NCBI GenBank assembly: GCA_947584105.1
Contig: CANPWK010000065.1
Span: 1-6,026 of the forward strand
Source of the DNA: an uncultured Bacilli bacterium
GTDB lineage: Bacteria > Bacillota_I > Bacilli_A > RF39 > UBA660
Length of the DNA stretch: 6,026 bases
Direction of reading: 5' to 3'
In this document: one piece after another, positions 1 to 5,717 of the stretch
Layout of the letters: each line of letters opens with the position of its first letter
Numbering within the stretch: the first letter of the stretch is position 1
The notes under the pieces: generated by a model
What the model saw: only the letters and a program-made list of their open reading frames with translations
Databases searched by the model: none
Told to the model about the DNA's origin: nothing
Translations under genes and position numbers: made by a program

Positions 1-243
1 ACATTCATAGCTACATAATTCTTTTACATATTTATCTTTAAACTTAATATCATTGATTCTATTACATTTTTTATTAGCTCTTTCACAAAAACCTTTTAAA
101 CGTAATTTGCCATAAGACCAATCTCCTAAAATGTAATCGTAATCATCAAAGTAATCTGTATATTTTTCTTTTAATGGAGTTTCCTCATACCCATCTTTAT
201 AATTTTCTATAAGTTCATATGATATATTATTTAGCTTAATCAT
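1..243 (-). CDS. yutD: YutD-family (DUF1027) protein, C-terminus cut off by the window edge
   Basis: The frame opens at an ATG ending at 241 and stays open for 81 codons to base 1, so the 3' part is missing. A Shine-Dalgarno GGTGG (248-252) lies 4 bases upstream. The start MIKLNNISYELIENYKDGY, then DYILGDWSYGKLRLKGF at residues 36-52, is the pattern I associate with B. subtilis YutD (DUF1027), where a Y-D-Y-I-x-G-D-W block precedes LRLKGF. The biochemical function of this family is not known to me; it is a small soluble protein of Bacilli. Cysteines sit at residues 53, 60, 77 and 81; the last two form a C-x3-C that I recall as family-typical. The gene lies 36 bases after yunB, probably co-transcribed. 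In B. subtilis yutD and yunB are, from memory, in the same chromosomal neighbourhood. Recognition is from remembered sequence pattern only. Confidence 0.78.
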   Translation of the reverse strand, partial: MIKLNNISYELIENYKDGYEETPLKEKYTDYFDDYDYILGDWSYGKLRLKGFCERANKKCNRINDIKFKDKYVKELCSYEC

Positions 244-279
244 CTTACCACCAAATTAATTATATATTATTTTTTATTT

Positions 280-1032
280 TTATTCAATAGGAATAGCAAT
301 ATCAGCACTAGATGCACCGGAATAGTATGATGGTACATTTCCTTGAATCATTTTAATAGCAATAGGAATACTACTTTTTACCTCTGTCTTTTTCTTAGTA
401 TAAGGCAAAATCACTTCCAAACCAACTTTAATATCAACATATACCTCTATTAAAGCATTATTAATACCATAATTAGTAGTTTTGGTTCTGATATTACTAA
501 CAATACTACCAACTAAATTTAACTTAACTGGAATTTTAGGACCAATATTACTAAGAATTGTATTATTAAATACAGAACCACTAGGAATACGATAAATAAT
601 CCCCTTTTCTAAATCTTTTTTATCGTAACTAACAAGAATACTATCTGGTAAATTTAATAAATCAATTCTGCCTTCTTCTAAATATTTTAAATTCAGCTCA
701 ACACTACTAGTAATAGTAGTTAAAACTTTATTTACAATATTAGAATTAAAATCAATAGATGTTATTAAATCATTTTTATCCTTATTAATATTAAATAAAT
801 TATCTGTTTTTAAATCATCTGCCACTTGTTTTCCAACTGCATCATTAATAATTAAAGTAGCTAATTTCTCAGTTTCACTTTCAGCTAAAGATAAAAATAA
901 AGGAGTTATCTTTTTATTTATGTATCTAAATATCATCATAACACAAATAGCTATAATTATAAAAATTATTATAAAATAGTTTCTTTTTTTTAATTTTCTA
1001 TTTAATTTTTTTTTAAACCTAAATCTATTCAT
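280..1032 (-). CDS. yunB: Sporulation protein YunB
   Basis: Encodes 250 residues, close to the B. subtilis YunB length (about 250). A basic N-terminus (residues 2-17) is followed by one membrane segment at about 18-36, so the rest is probably outside the membrane, as a single-pass anchored protein. Family-like features are the ESETEKLATLIINDAV stretch (51-66) just after the anchor, and a C-terminal half ending in a VILPYTKKKTEV...IPIA...GNVP pattern (about 207-234). Known of the family: yunB of B. subtilis is a mother-cell sigma-E gene needed for efficient spore formation; its molecular activity is unknown. The start ATG (1030-1032) is the only one before the anchor, but it has no clear Shine-Dalgarno sequence, unlike the other genes here. 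A sigma-E-like promoter candidate lies about 30 bases upstream. The gene follows the HA unit across a 59-base gap and is followed by the yutD-family gene after 36 bases. Confidence 0.85.
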   Translation of the reverse strand: MNRFRFKKKLNRKLKKRNYFIIIFIIIAICVMMIFRYINKKITPLFLSLAESETEKLATLIINDAVGKQVADDLKTDNLFNINKDKNDLITSIDFNSNIVNKVLTTITSSVELNLKYLEEGRIDLLNLPDSILVSYDKKDLEKGIIYRIPSGSVFNNTILSNIGPKIPVKLNLVGSIVSNIRTKTTNYGINNALIEVYVDIKVGLEVILPYTKKKTEVKSSIPIAIKMIQGNVPSYYSGASSADIAIPIE

Positions 1033-1054
1033 ATTAAAGTTTATGTTTTTAAAT

Positions 1055-1088
1055 AAAAAAACATTGTATAATTATAATAATATACAAT
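1055..1088 (-). terminator. Weak intrinsic terminator candidate after the HA unit
   Basis: Bases 1063-1070 and 1081-1088 form a perfect 8-bp inverted repeat (ATTGTATA / TATACAAT) with a 10-base loop. On the minus strand it is followed by a G and seven T residues (1055-1061). It starts 3 bases after the stop codon of the 97-residue gene, the right place for an intrinsic terminator. Only one G-C pair is present, so the stem is weak. The arms coincide with the sigma-E-like promoter elements, so the palindrome may instead be a by-product of the promoter sequence. Confidence 0.42.
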
Positions 1089-1090
1089 AT
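1063..1090 (-). promoter_or_regulatory. Candidate sigma-E-type promoter for yunB
   Basis: Reading the minus strand, ATATT (1086-1090) is followed after 15 bases by TATACAAT (1063-1070). The mother-cell sigma-E consensus, as I recall it, is an ATATT-containing -35 and a CATACAnT -10 about 14-15 bases apart; the -10 here matches all but the first position. A start site near 1055-1057 would give a leader of about 24 bases before the yunB ATG. Because yunB is a sigma-E gene in B. subtilis, the match is plausible, but the region is so AT-rich that chance matches are easy. The same bases make up a hairpin also called as a possible terminator. Confidence 0.45.
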
Positions 1091-1091
1091 T

Positions 1092-1385
1092 TTATACATC
1101 AAAATAATTATTTAGTAAGCTTAAGTTTTGACCTATAATATAAATAAAATTATCACCATATTTATTTTTCATCTCGGTAATTTTCATTTTTATATCATCA
1201 AGACTTAATCCAAATATTTCTAAATAATTTAAAATAATATCATCTATAAAATAAAAATTATATTTTTTTAATAATTCATAAACAGCTATAAAATGTTCCT
1301 CATTAAATGACTTTAAATATTCTATTTCATAATTATCTAATAATAAATTAAAATAAGTATCATTAAGATATTTTTTAATAAACAT
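1092..1385 (-). CDS. 97-residue hypothetical protein, translationally coupled to the HA-repeat gene
   Basis: I do not recognise this protein. The frame is open from an ATG ending at 1413, but the ATG at 1383-1385 is preferred because AAGGTG (1392-1397) sits 6 bases before it, while the upstream ATG has no such site. With this start the gene overlaps the last 11 bases of the HA-repeat gene and carries its ribosome binding site inside that gene, a sign of coupled translation. The product is rich in Leu, Ile, Asn, Tyr, Phe and Lys, has no signal peptide or clear membrane segment, and looks mostly alpha-helical. Its second half has the spacing of short helical repeats (NYLEIFGLSLDDIKMKI, then IIGQNLSLLNNYF), faintly like mTERF-type repeats; this is a weak impression, not an assignment. 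It is the last gene before a possible terminator and is likely a partner of the HA-repeat protein. Confidence 0.7.
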   Translation of the reverse strand: MFIKKYLNDTYFNLLLDNYEIEYLKSFNEEHFIAVYELLKKYNFYFIDDIILNYLEIFGLSLDDIKMKITEMKNKYGDNFIYIIGQNLSLLNNYFDV

Positions 1386-3186
1386 ATCTCTCACCTTTCT
1401 CATAATACTTTTCAATTAATTGTTCAATACTTATCCCATATATAGTTTGAATATTTAAATTACTCATATTAAAAATAGGATTTAATTTATTATTATTAAT
1501 TAATGGTAAATCAAAAGCCAGTAAATAATTGATTTTGGCACTTAATACTTGATATGGCATCAATAATAAAAATTTATTTTTATTATAATCTAAATTATAA
1601 TTATTACATAGGCTAATATTATTTTGTCTATTTTTCTTAACCTCATAAATAAATCCAATTTTATCTAATTTATTTTTCCTATCAGAATTTAATCTTCCTT
1701 TTTTATAGGCTATACGTTGTTCGTGCATCCAAGAAAACAAATTAATTCCATTTTCGTCATAAGTGTATCCATTAAGAGTTTTAAAATTTGATTTAATTTG
1801 TAAATTTCCATAATGTTTATAATATTCTAAGCAAAGATTATACTTTTGTTCCCACGTTTCATTTGAAACCAAAAAGACCATACCAATTTTTAATAATTTT
1901 TCTTCTTTATCAGTATCTAATGGTGGTGAATTTCTATATCTATCACTTTTAGGGATCATTCTATTTATAAAAGCTGTTCTCTGATTCCTAATCCATAATC
2001 CTAAACTTTGACCATCTTCATCATAATCATAACCATTCTTAGTTTTAAATTTGTAAGGAACAAGTAAATTACCATAGTGCTCATAATAATGTTTAGCTAA
2101 AGTATACATATTATCCCACTGATTTTGTATAATATCGTAAACCATGCCAATTTTATTTAGCTTTTCTATTTCATCATCAGTTAAGACACAATTATTGCCC
2201 TTTATTTTTTTAGTGCTTCCAAACCTTTTTTTGTATGCTAATCTTTGATTAACAATCCAAGTGCCAAGTGCATAACCTTGATTATCATAATCAATTCCAT
2301 TCTTAGTTTTAAAATTAGATGGAACAAGTAAATTACCATAATGTTCATAATAATTTTTAGCTAAAATATACATACTATTCCATCTATTTTTCATAACATC
2401 ATAGACCATACCAATTTTATTTAATTTAGCTATTTTGTCATCAGTTAAAACGTTATCATCTTTTTCTTTATTAGTATTTGCAATCCTTTTTTTGTATGCT
2501 AACCTTTGATTAGCAATCCAAGCACCAAGTGCATAACCTTGATTATCATAATCAATTCCATTCTTGGTTTTAAAATTTTCTGGAACAAGTAAATTACCAT
2601 AATGTTCATAATAATATTTAGCTAAAGTATACATATTATCCCATTTATTTTTCACAATATCATAGACCATACCAATTTTATTTAATTTAGCTATTTTATC
2701 ATCAGTTAAAACGTTATCATCTTTTTCTTTATTATCTGTAAACCTTTTTTTATATGCTTCTCTTTGATTTTTAATCCAAATGCCAAGTGCATAGCCTTGA
2801 TTATCATAATCAATTCCATCTTTAGTTTTAAAATTGGGTGGAACAAGTAAATTACCATAATGTTCATAATAATGTTTAGCTAAATTATACATACTATCCC
2901 ATTTATTTTTCACGATATCATAAACCATGCCAATTTTATTTAATTTGGCTATTTTATCATCAGTTAAAATGCTATCATCTTTTTCTTTATTATCAGTTGT
3001 AAATCTTTTTTTATATGCTTCTCTTTGACTTTTAATCCAAGCGCCAAGTGCATAGCCATGACTATCATAATCTATTCCATTTTGAGTTTCGAAATTTGCA
3101 GGAATCAATAAATTACCATAATGATTATAATATTTCTCTGCCAAAGAATATAATTTTTCCCAAATTTCAGCTTCTGACCTATTCAT
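1375..3186 (-). CDS. Six-repeat Helicase-associated (HA) domain protein without a helicase motor
   Basis: 603 residues from the ATG at 3184-3186, which has AGAGGTG just upstream. An in-frame GTG at 3190-3192 is part of that site and is not chosen. From residue 9 to about 521 the protein is six tandem repeats of 86-88 residues. Each starts with a Trp (9, 96, 182, 269, 357, 445), then YY-x-HYGNL, G-x-x-YD, LG-x-W-I-x-x-Q-R-x-A and, after a polar linker, L-x-KIGMVYD. This is the pattern of the HA domain (PF03457), usually found after the motor domains of bacterial helicases and thought to bind nucleic acid. No Walker A, DEAH or other helicase motif is present. Repeat 6 is shorter and more diverged. 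Residues about 525-603 are a separate tail (LLLMPYQVLSAKINYLL... IYGISIEQLIEKYY) that I cannot assign. Cytoplasmic, no signal peptide. Nucleic acid binding is inference; biological role unknown. It precedes and overlaps the 97-residue gene. Confidence 0.88.
   Translation of the reverse strand: MNRSEAEIWEKLYSLAEKYYNHYGNLLIPANFETQNGIDYDSHGYALGAWIKSQREAYKKRFTTDNKEKDDSILTDDKIAKLNKIGMVYDIVKNKWDSMYNLAKHYYEHYGNLLVPPNFKTKDGIDYDNQGYALGIWIKNQREAYKKRFTDNKEKDDNVLTDDKIAKLNKIGMVYDIVKNKWDNMYTLAKYYYEHYGNLLVPENFKTKNGIDYDNQGYALGAWIANQRLAYKKRIANTNKEKDDNVLTDDKIAKLNKIGMVYDVMKNRWNSMYILAKNYYEHYGNLLVPSNFKTKNGIDYDNQGYALGTWIVNQRLAYKKRFGSTKKIKGNNCVLTDDEIEKLNKIGMVYDIIQNQWDNMYTLAKHYYEHYGNLLVPYKFKTKNGYDYDEDGQSLGLWIRNQRTAFINRMIPKSDRYRNSPPLDTDKEEKLLKIGMVFLVSNETWEQKYNLCLEYYKHYGNLQIKSNFKTLNGYTYDENGINLFSWMHEQRIAYKKGRLNSDRKNKLDKIGFIYEVKKNRQNNISLCNNYNLDYNKNKFLLLMPYQVLSAKINYLLAFDLPLINNNKLNPIFNMSNLNIQTIYGISIEQLIEKYYEKGERYVY
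1392..1397 (-). promoter_or_regulatory. Ribosome binding site for the 97-residue gene, inside the HA-repeat gene
   Basis: AAGGTG on the minus strand, 6 bases before the ATG at 1383-1385. It lies within the codons for the final Lys-Gly-Glu of the HA-repeat protein, so ribosomes finishing that gene arrive at this site. It decides the start of the downstream gene and argues against reading the two frames as one gene split by a sequencing frameshift. Confidence 0.7.
1624..3162 (-). repeat. Six-copy tandem repeat, period 258-264 bases, coding HA domains
   Basis: Within the HA-repeat gene the units run approximately 2902-3162, 2644-2901, 2383-2643, 2119-2382, 1855-2118 and 1624-1854. Successive spacings measured at a shared AAATT site are 261, 258, 261, 264 and 264 bases, all multiples of three. 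Units 1-4 are visibly similar as DNA as well as protein, units 2 and 3 especially. Length differences fall in the polar linker (for example FTTDNKEKDDS, FTDNKEKDDN, IANTNKEKDDN). The pattern suggests expansion by duplication of an internal unit, with the two end copies oldest. Confidence 0.9.
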
Positions 3187-3189
3187 AAA

Positions 3190-3196
3190 CACCTCT
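3190..3196 (-). promoter_or_regulatory. Ribosome binding site setting the HA-repeat gene start
   Basis: AGAGGTG on the minus strand, with its GAGG core 5 bases before the ATG at 3184-3186. It contains the GTG that would otherwise extend the frame by two codons, so the ATG is the better start. Confidence 0.75.
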
Positions 3197-3201
3197 AAAT
3201 T

Positions 3202-3235
3202 AATATAAAAATATCTTCACAGATATTTTTATATT
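3202..3235 (-). terminator. 14-bp hairpin over the ftsX stop codon, possible weak terminator
   Basis: Bases 3202-3215 and 3222-3235 are perfect inverted repeats separated by a 6-base loop (ttcaca). On the minus strand the descending arm reads GATATTTTT and then continues AT-rich. Only one G-C pair exists and the T run lies within the stem, so termination would be weak or partial. It covers the ftsX stop codon (3229-3231) and ends 6 bases before the Shine-Dalgarno sequence of the HA-repeat gene, so it could end the ftsEX transcript, protect the 3' end, or tune the downstream gene. Confidence 0.5.
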
Positions 3236-4134
3236 TTTAAATATTTTTTTACTGCTCGCCAAGAACCAAACATACCTACAATCATCCCTATTCCAAGTAA
3301 TACTAATGAAACATAATATACAAAAGGTACTGGTGAAACTAACTTAATAAATGAAGTAAACATTTTTCCATGGAAATGTTGATATATTTTTTGATATCCT
3401 ATAATGGTTAGTAATATCGGTAAAATTGAACCTATTATTCCTAAAAATAATCCTTCCATTATAAATGGAATCTTAATATTAGTATTGCTTGCTCCAACAA
3501 GTCGCATAATTTCAATTTCTCTTTTTCTTGAAAAAATAGTAATCTTAATTGTATTAGCAATCAAAAAGGCAGTAACTATAACTAATGCAATTAAAAGATA
3601 AATACAAAACTTGCGGACAGTTGTAAATACTGATACTAACTGATCAATCATTTCTTCACCATATTTTACATTAGTAATACCATCTATTTTACCAATTGCC
3701 TTAGCAGTTTTTCCTATATCTACTATTTTGTCTACTTTAACTTGAAATGTGTTTTGAACTGGAGTATTTTCTGTTGAAATATCTTCCATAACTCCTTTTA
3801 TGATTTCAGAATCATTTATCATCTCTTTTGATATTTCAACTTTATCTTTAAATTCTATATTCTTTTCGCTAACATTATCTAATTTTATAATTTCTTGTTT
3901 GATATTTTCAATAGCTTTCTCATCCTTATCATTATTTATAAATGCAACAATTGTAACATTTCCTTCAATTGATTTTGTAAAATTATTAACATTCAAAGAT
4001 AAAATTATAGAAAGAGCAACAACTACCAACGTAATTGTTATACAAGATATAGAAGCAATTGATAATGAAAAATTTCTAAATACACTTTTAAAAGAATCTC
4101 TTATATTTCTTGAAAATATTCTTAATGCTTTCAT
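3229..4134 (-). CDS. ftsX: Cell division protein FtsX (ABC-type membrane subunit)
   Basis: 301 residues, normal for Gram-positive FtsX. Membrane segments are visible at about 24-48, 176-197, 225-247 and 270-292, with a large extracellular domain (about 50-172) between the first two; this four-segment layout is the FtsX signature. The cytoplasmic stretch after segment 2, TIFSRKREIEIMRLVGAS (199-216), is highly characteristic of the family. FtsX pairs with FtsE in the membrane; in Firmicutes the complex activates extracellular peptidoglycan hydrolases (CwlO in B. subtilis, PcsB in streptococci) and affects division and, in B. subtilis, entry into sporulation. The start ATG overlaps the ftsE stop as ATGA, with a GAAGGGA site inside the end of ftsE, so the two are coupled. 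No hydrolase partner gene is in the window. Confidence 0.95.
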   Translation of the reverse strand: MKALRIFSRNIRDSFKSVFRNFSLSIASISCITITLVVVALSIILSLNVNNFTKSIEGNVTIVAFINNDKDEKAIENIKQEIIKLDNVSEKNIEFKDKVEISKEMINDSEIIKGVMEDISTENTPVQNTFQVKVDKIVDIGKTAKAIGKIDGITNVKYGEEMIDQLVSVFTTVRKFCIYLLIALVIVTAFLIANTIKITIFSRKREIEIMRLVGASNTNIKIPFIMEGLFLGIIGSILPILLTIIGYQKIYQHFHGKMFTSFIKLVSPVPFVYYVSLVLLGIGMIVGMFGSWRAVKKYLKI

Positions 4135-4814
4135 TTATACGTCCCTTCTTCATAATCCTTAACAATTTGCCCAGAATCTAGCAAAATAACTCGTTTACCC
4201 ATTTGTTTTACAATATCTATATCATGTGTAACCATCAAAATAGTAGTTCCTAATTTATTGATTGCTTCTAAAACTTCCATAATTTCCATACTCTTTTTAG
4301 GGTCCAAATTTCCTGTTGGTTCATCACAAATTAATAATTTTGGGCCATTGACTATAGCTCTAGCTATAGCTACTCTCTGTTGTTCCCCGCCTGATAATTG
4401 ATCTGGATAATGTTTAGCTTTATTTTTCAATCCAACTAATTCTAATACTTTCACTACTTTTTTATGAATTTCATCTTTAGGAAGTCCAAATACTTCTAAT
4501 GCAAAGGCAACATTCTCATAAGCAGTAAGTTTAGGCAACAGTTGAAAATTTTGAAATACAACGCCAATTTTTCTTCGTAATTTATAAACATTACCATTCC
4601 TTAATTTAGCAACATTAATACCCCCAACTATAATTTTACCACTACTAGGCTTCTCTTCACGATAAAGCATTTTTATTAATGTAGATTTTCCACATCCTGT
4701 CTCACCTATAATAAAAACAAATTCGCCTTTCTTTATCGTTAAATCTAAATCATAAATAGCAGTTACACCATTTTTATATGTTTTATTGATATTCCTTAAT
4801 CTAATTAAATCCAT
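4131..4814 (-). CDS. ftsE: Cell division ATP-binding protein FtsE
   Basis: 227 residues, the usual FtsE length (about 220-230). All ABC ATPase motifs are in order: Walker A GETGCGKST (37-45), Q-loop at Gln88 in VVFQNFQLLP, signature LSGGEQQR (140-147), Walker B LLICDEPT (160-167), D-loop GNLD (168-171) and H-loop His197. Walker A differs from the more usual GPSGAGKST but keeps every essential residue. The RLRNINKTYKNG start and the YENVAFALEVFG region are typical of FtsE. Acts at the inner face of the membrane with FtsX, where ATP hydrolysis is transmitted to cell-wall hydrolases. A strong AGGAGG site lies 5 bases before the ATG and overlaps the stop of the upstream gene; the 3' end overlaps ftsX by 4 bases. 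Confidence 0.96.
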   Translation of the reverse strand: MDLIRLRNINKTYKNGVTAIYDLDLTIKKGEFVFIIGETGCGKSTLIKMLYREEKPSSGKIIVGGINVAKLRNGNVYKLRRKIGVVFQNFQLLPKLTAYENVAFALEVFGLPKDEIHKKVVKVLELVGLKNKAKHYPDQLSGGEQQRVAIARAIVNGPKLLICDEPTGNLDPKKSMEIMEVLEAINKLGTTILMVTHDIDIVKQMGKRVILLDSGQIVKDYEEGTYK

Positions 4815-4819
4815 ATTAA

Positions 4820-4825
4820 CCTCCT
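4820..4825 (-). promoter_or_regulatory. Strong ribosome binding site of ftsE
   Basis: Perfect AGGAGG on the minus strand, 5 bases before the ftsE ATG (4812-4814). Its upstream bases overlap the TAG stop of the YitT-family gene (4824-4826), consistent with a co-transcribed, closely coupled unit. Confidence 0.85.
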
Positions 4826-5717
4826 ATGCTCCACCTGATACTTCATAAGCATCTGTTACTAAGAAAAATGCTTGTGGATCAATCTGTTTTATACCTTCTT
4901 TTACAATAAAATATTCCCTTGTAGGTATAGTACACATTATAACTTTTTGATTATCTCCTGTATATCCGCCACGACCATTTAAAACCGTTACTCCATGACA
5001 CAAATTGTGTAATAAAAATTTCTTTATTGTCGTTTCATTATTAGTAATGATATAAAAAGTCTTTGACTGGGATATTCCCAGAATAACTTTATCTGTAATA
5101 GTACTTATGATATAAAGTGAGATTATCGAATAAATGAATGTAGGTAAATTAAAAACTAATAAGCCAAGAAGAATTATCGATCCATCTACAATTACCATAG
5201 AAGTCCCAACCGAAACTTTAGCACATTTACTAACTATATCATTTAAAATATCAGTTCCCCCCGATGTATAACCGGCTTTAAAAACTAATCCTAATCCCAA
5301 TCCACTAATAACTGCACCTATTATAACTATAACAACTGGTTCTAATGAATCAAAATTAACATAATTTGCAAAAGGTTCTGTTAGCTTAATAAATAAAGGA
5401 TATAATAGACTACCAGCAATAGTATGAATTGTTTTATTTCTTCCTAAAGTAAGAAAACTTAAAATAAGTAATAATAAAGAGCCAATCAAGATGACAATTG
5501 ACGGATCAAAATTAAATAATTTTTTTAATATAACTCCAAGTCCACCAATACCATATGTTATATTACTGGGAAGCAGTATAACATTATAAGCTATTGCAAC
5601 TATAAAAATTCCAATTAAAAATTCAACACTCCTAATAATACGGTCTTTATTGTATATTTTACTCATAATATTAGTTATATCTAAATCTTTATTTCTCTTA
5701 ATTAACAACCAAATCAC
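4824..5717 (-). CDS. YitT-family membrane protein (DUF161/DUF2179), YvjA-like
   Basis: 297 residues as called. The N-terminal two thirds holds about five or six hydrophobic segments (about 32-50, 73-91, 97-113, 127-148, 173-190, 192-208), with the family motif SGGTDIL at 152-158. The C-terminal soluble part (about 218-293, FYIITNN... HGVTVLNGRGGYTG... IDPQAFFLVTDAYEV) matches the DUF2179 domain of YitT proteins. Function of the family is not established. Its place between prfB and ftsE matches, from memory, yvjA of B. subtilis. The start is uncertain. GTG at 5715-5717 overlaps the prfB stop as GTGA but lacks a well-spaced Shine-Dalgarno site. TTG at 5706-5708 has GAGGTGAT correctly spaced ahead of it and would give 294 residues. 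An ATG at 5664-5666 (280 residues) has none. The stop TAG overlaps the ftsE ribosome binding site. Confidence 0.88.
   Translation of the reverse strand: MIWLLIKRNKDLDITNIMSKIYNKDRIIRSVEFLIGIFIVAIAYNVILLPSNITYGIGGLGVILKKLFNFDPSIVILIGSLLLLILSFLTLGRNKTIHTIAGSLLYPLFIKLTEPFANYVNFDSLEPVVIVIIGAVISGLGLGLVFKAGYTSGGTDILNDIVSKCAKVSVGTSMVIVDGSIILLGLLVFNLPTFIYSIISLYIISTITDKVILGISQSKTFYIITNNETTIKKFLLHNLCHGVTVLNGRGGYTGDNQKVIMCTIPTREYFIVKEGIKQIDPQAFFLVTDAYEVSGGA

Noticed and set aside
1375..1415. HA-repeat gene and the 97-residue gene as one gene broken by a frameshift
   Set aside because: A well-placed AAGGTG and ATG sit exactly at the junction, which is the usual form of an overlapping gene pair. Relatives with a fused version would reopen this.
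1386..1415. Longer 107-residue start of the small gene at 1413-1415
   Set aside because: No ribosome binding site precedes it, and it would read further into the HA-repeat gene; the ATG at 1383-1385 has a good site.
1624..3162. CRISPR-like or satellite repeat array
   Set aside because: The regular units are about 260 bases, diverged and fully coding in one frame, so they are protein domain repeats and not short direct repeats with spacers.
3230..3270. Sigma-A promoter for the HA gene inside the end of ftsX (TTGGCG with AT-rich -10)
   Set aside because: A TTGGCG is present, but no convincing TATAAT-like box lies at the right distance, and AT-rich sequence gives many near matches.
3404..3601. 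65-codon open frame on the plus strand
   Set aside because: It lies wholly antisense to ftsX, which has clear family motifs; no ribosome binding site or recognisable product.
3800..4162. 120-codon open frame on the plus strand
   Set aside because: It is the reverse frame of ftsX and the end of ftsE; its hydrophobic sequence is expected as a shadow of a charged, AT-rich coding strand.
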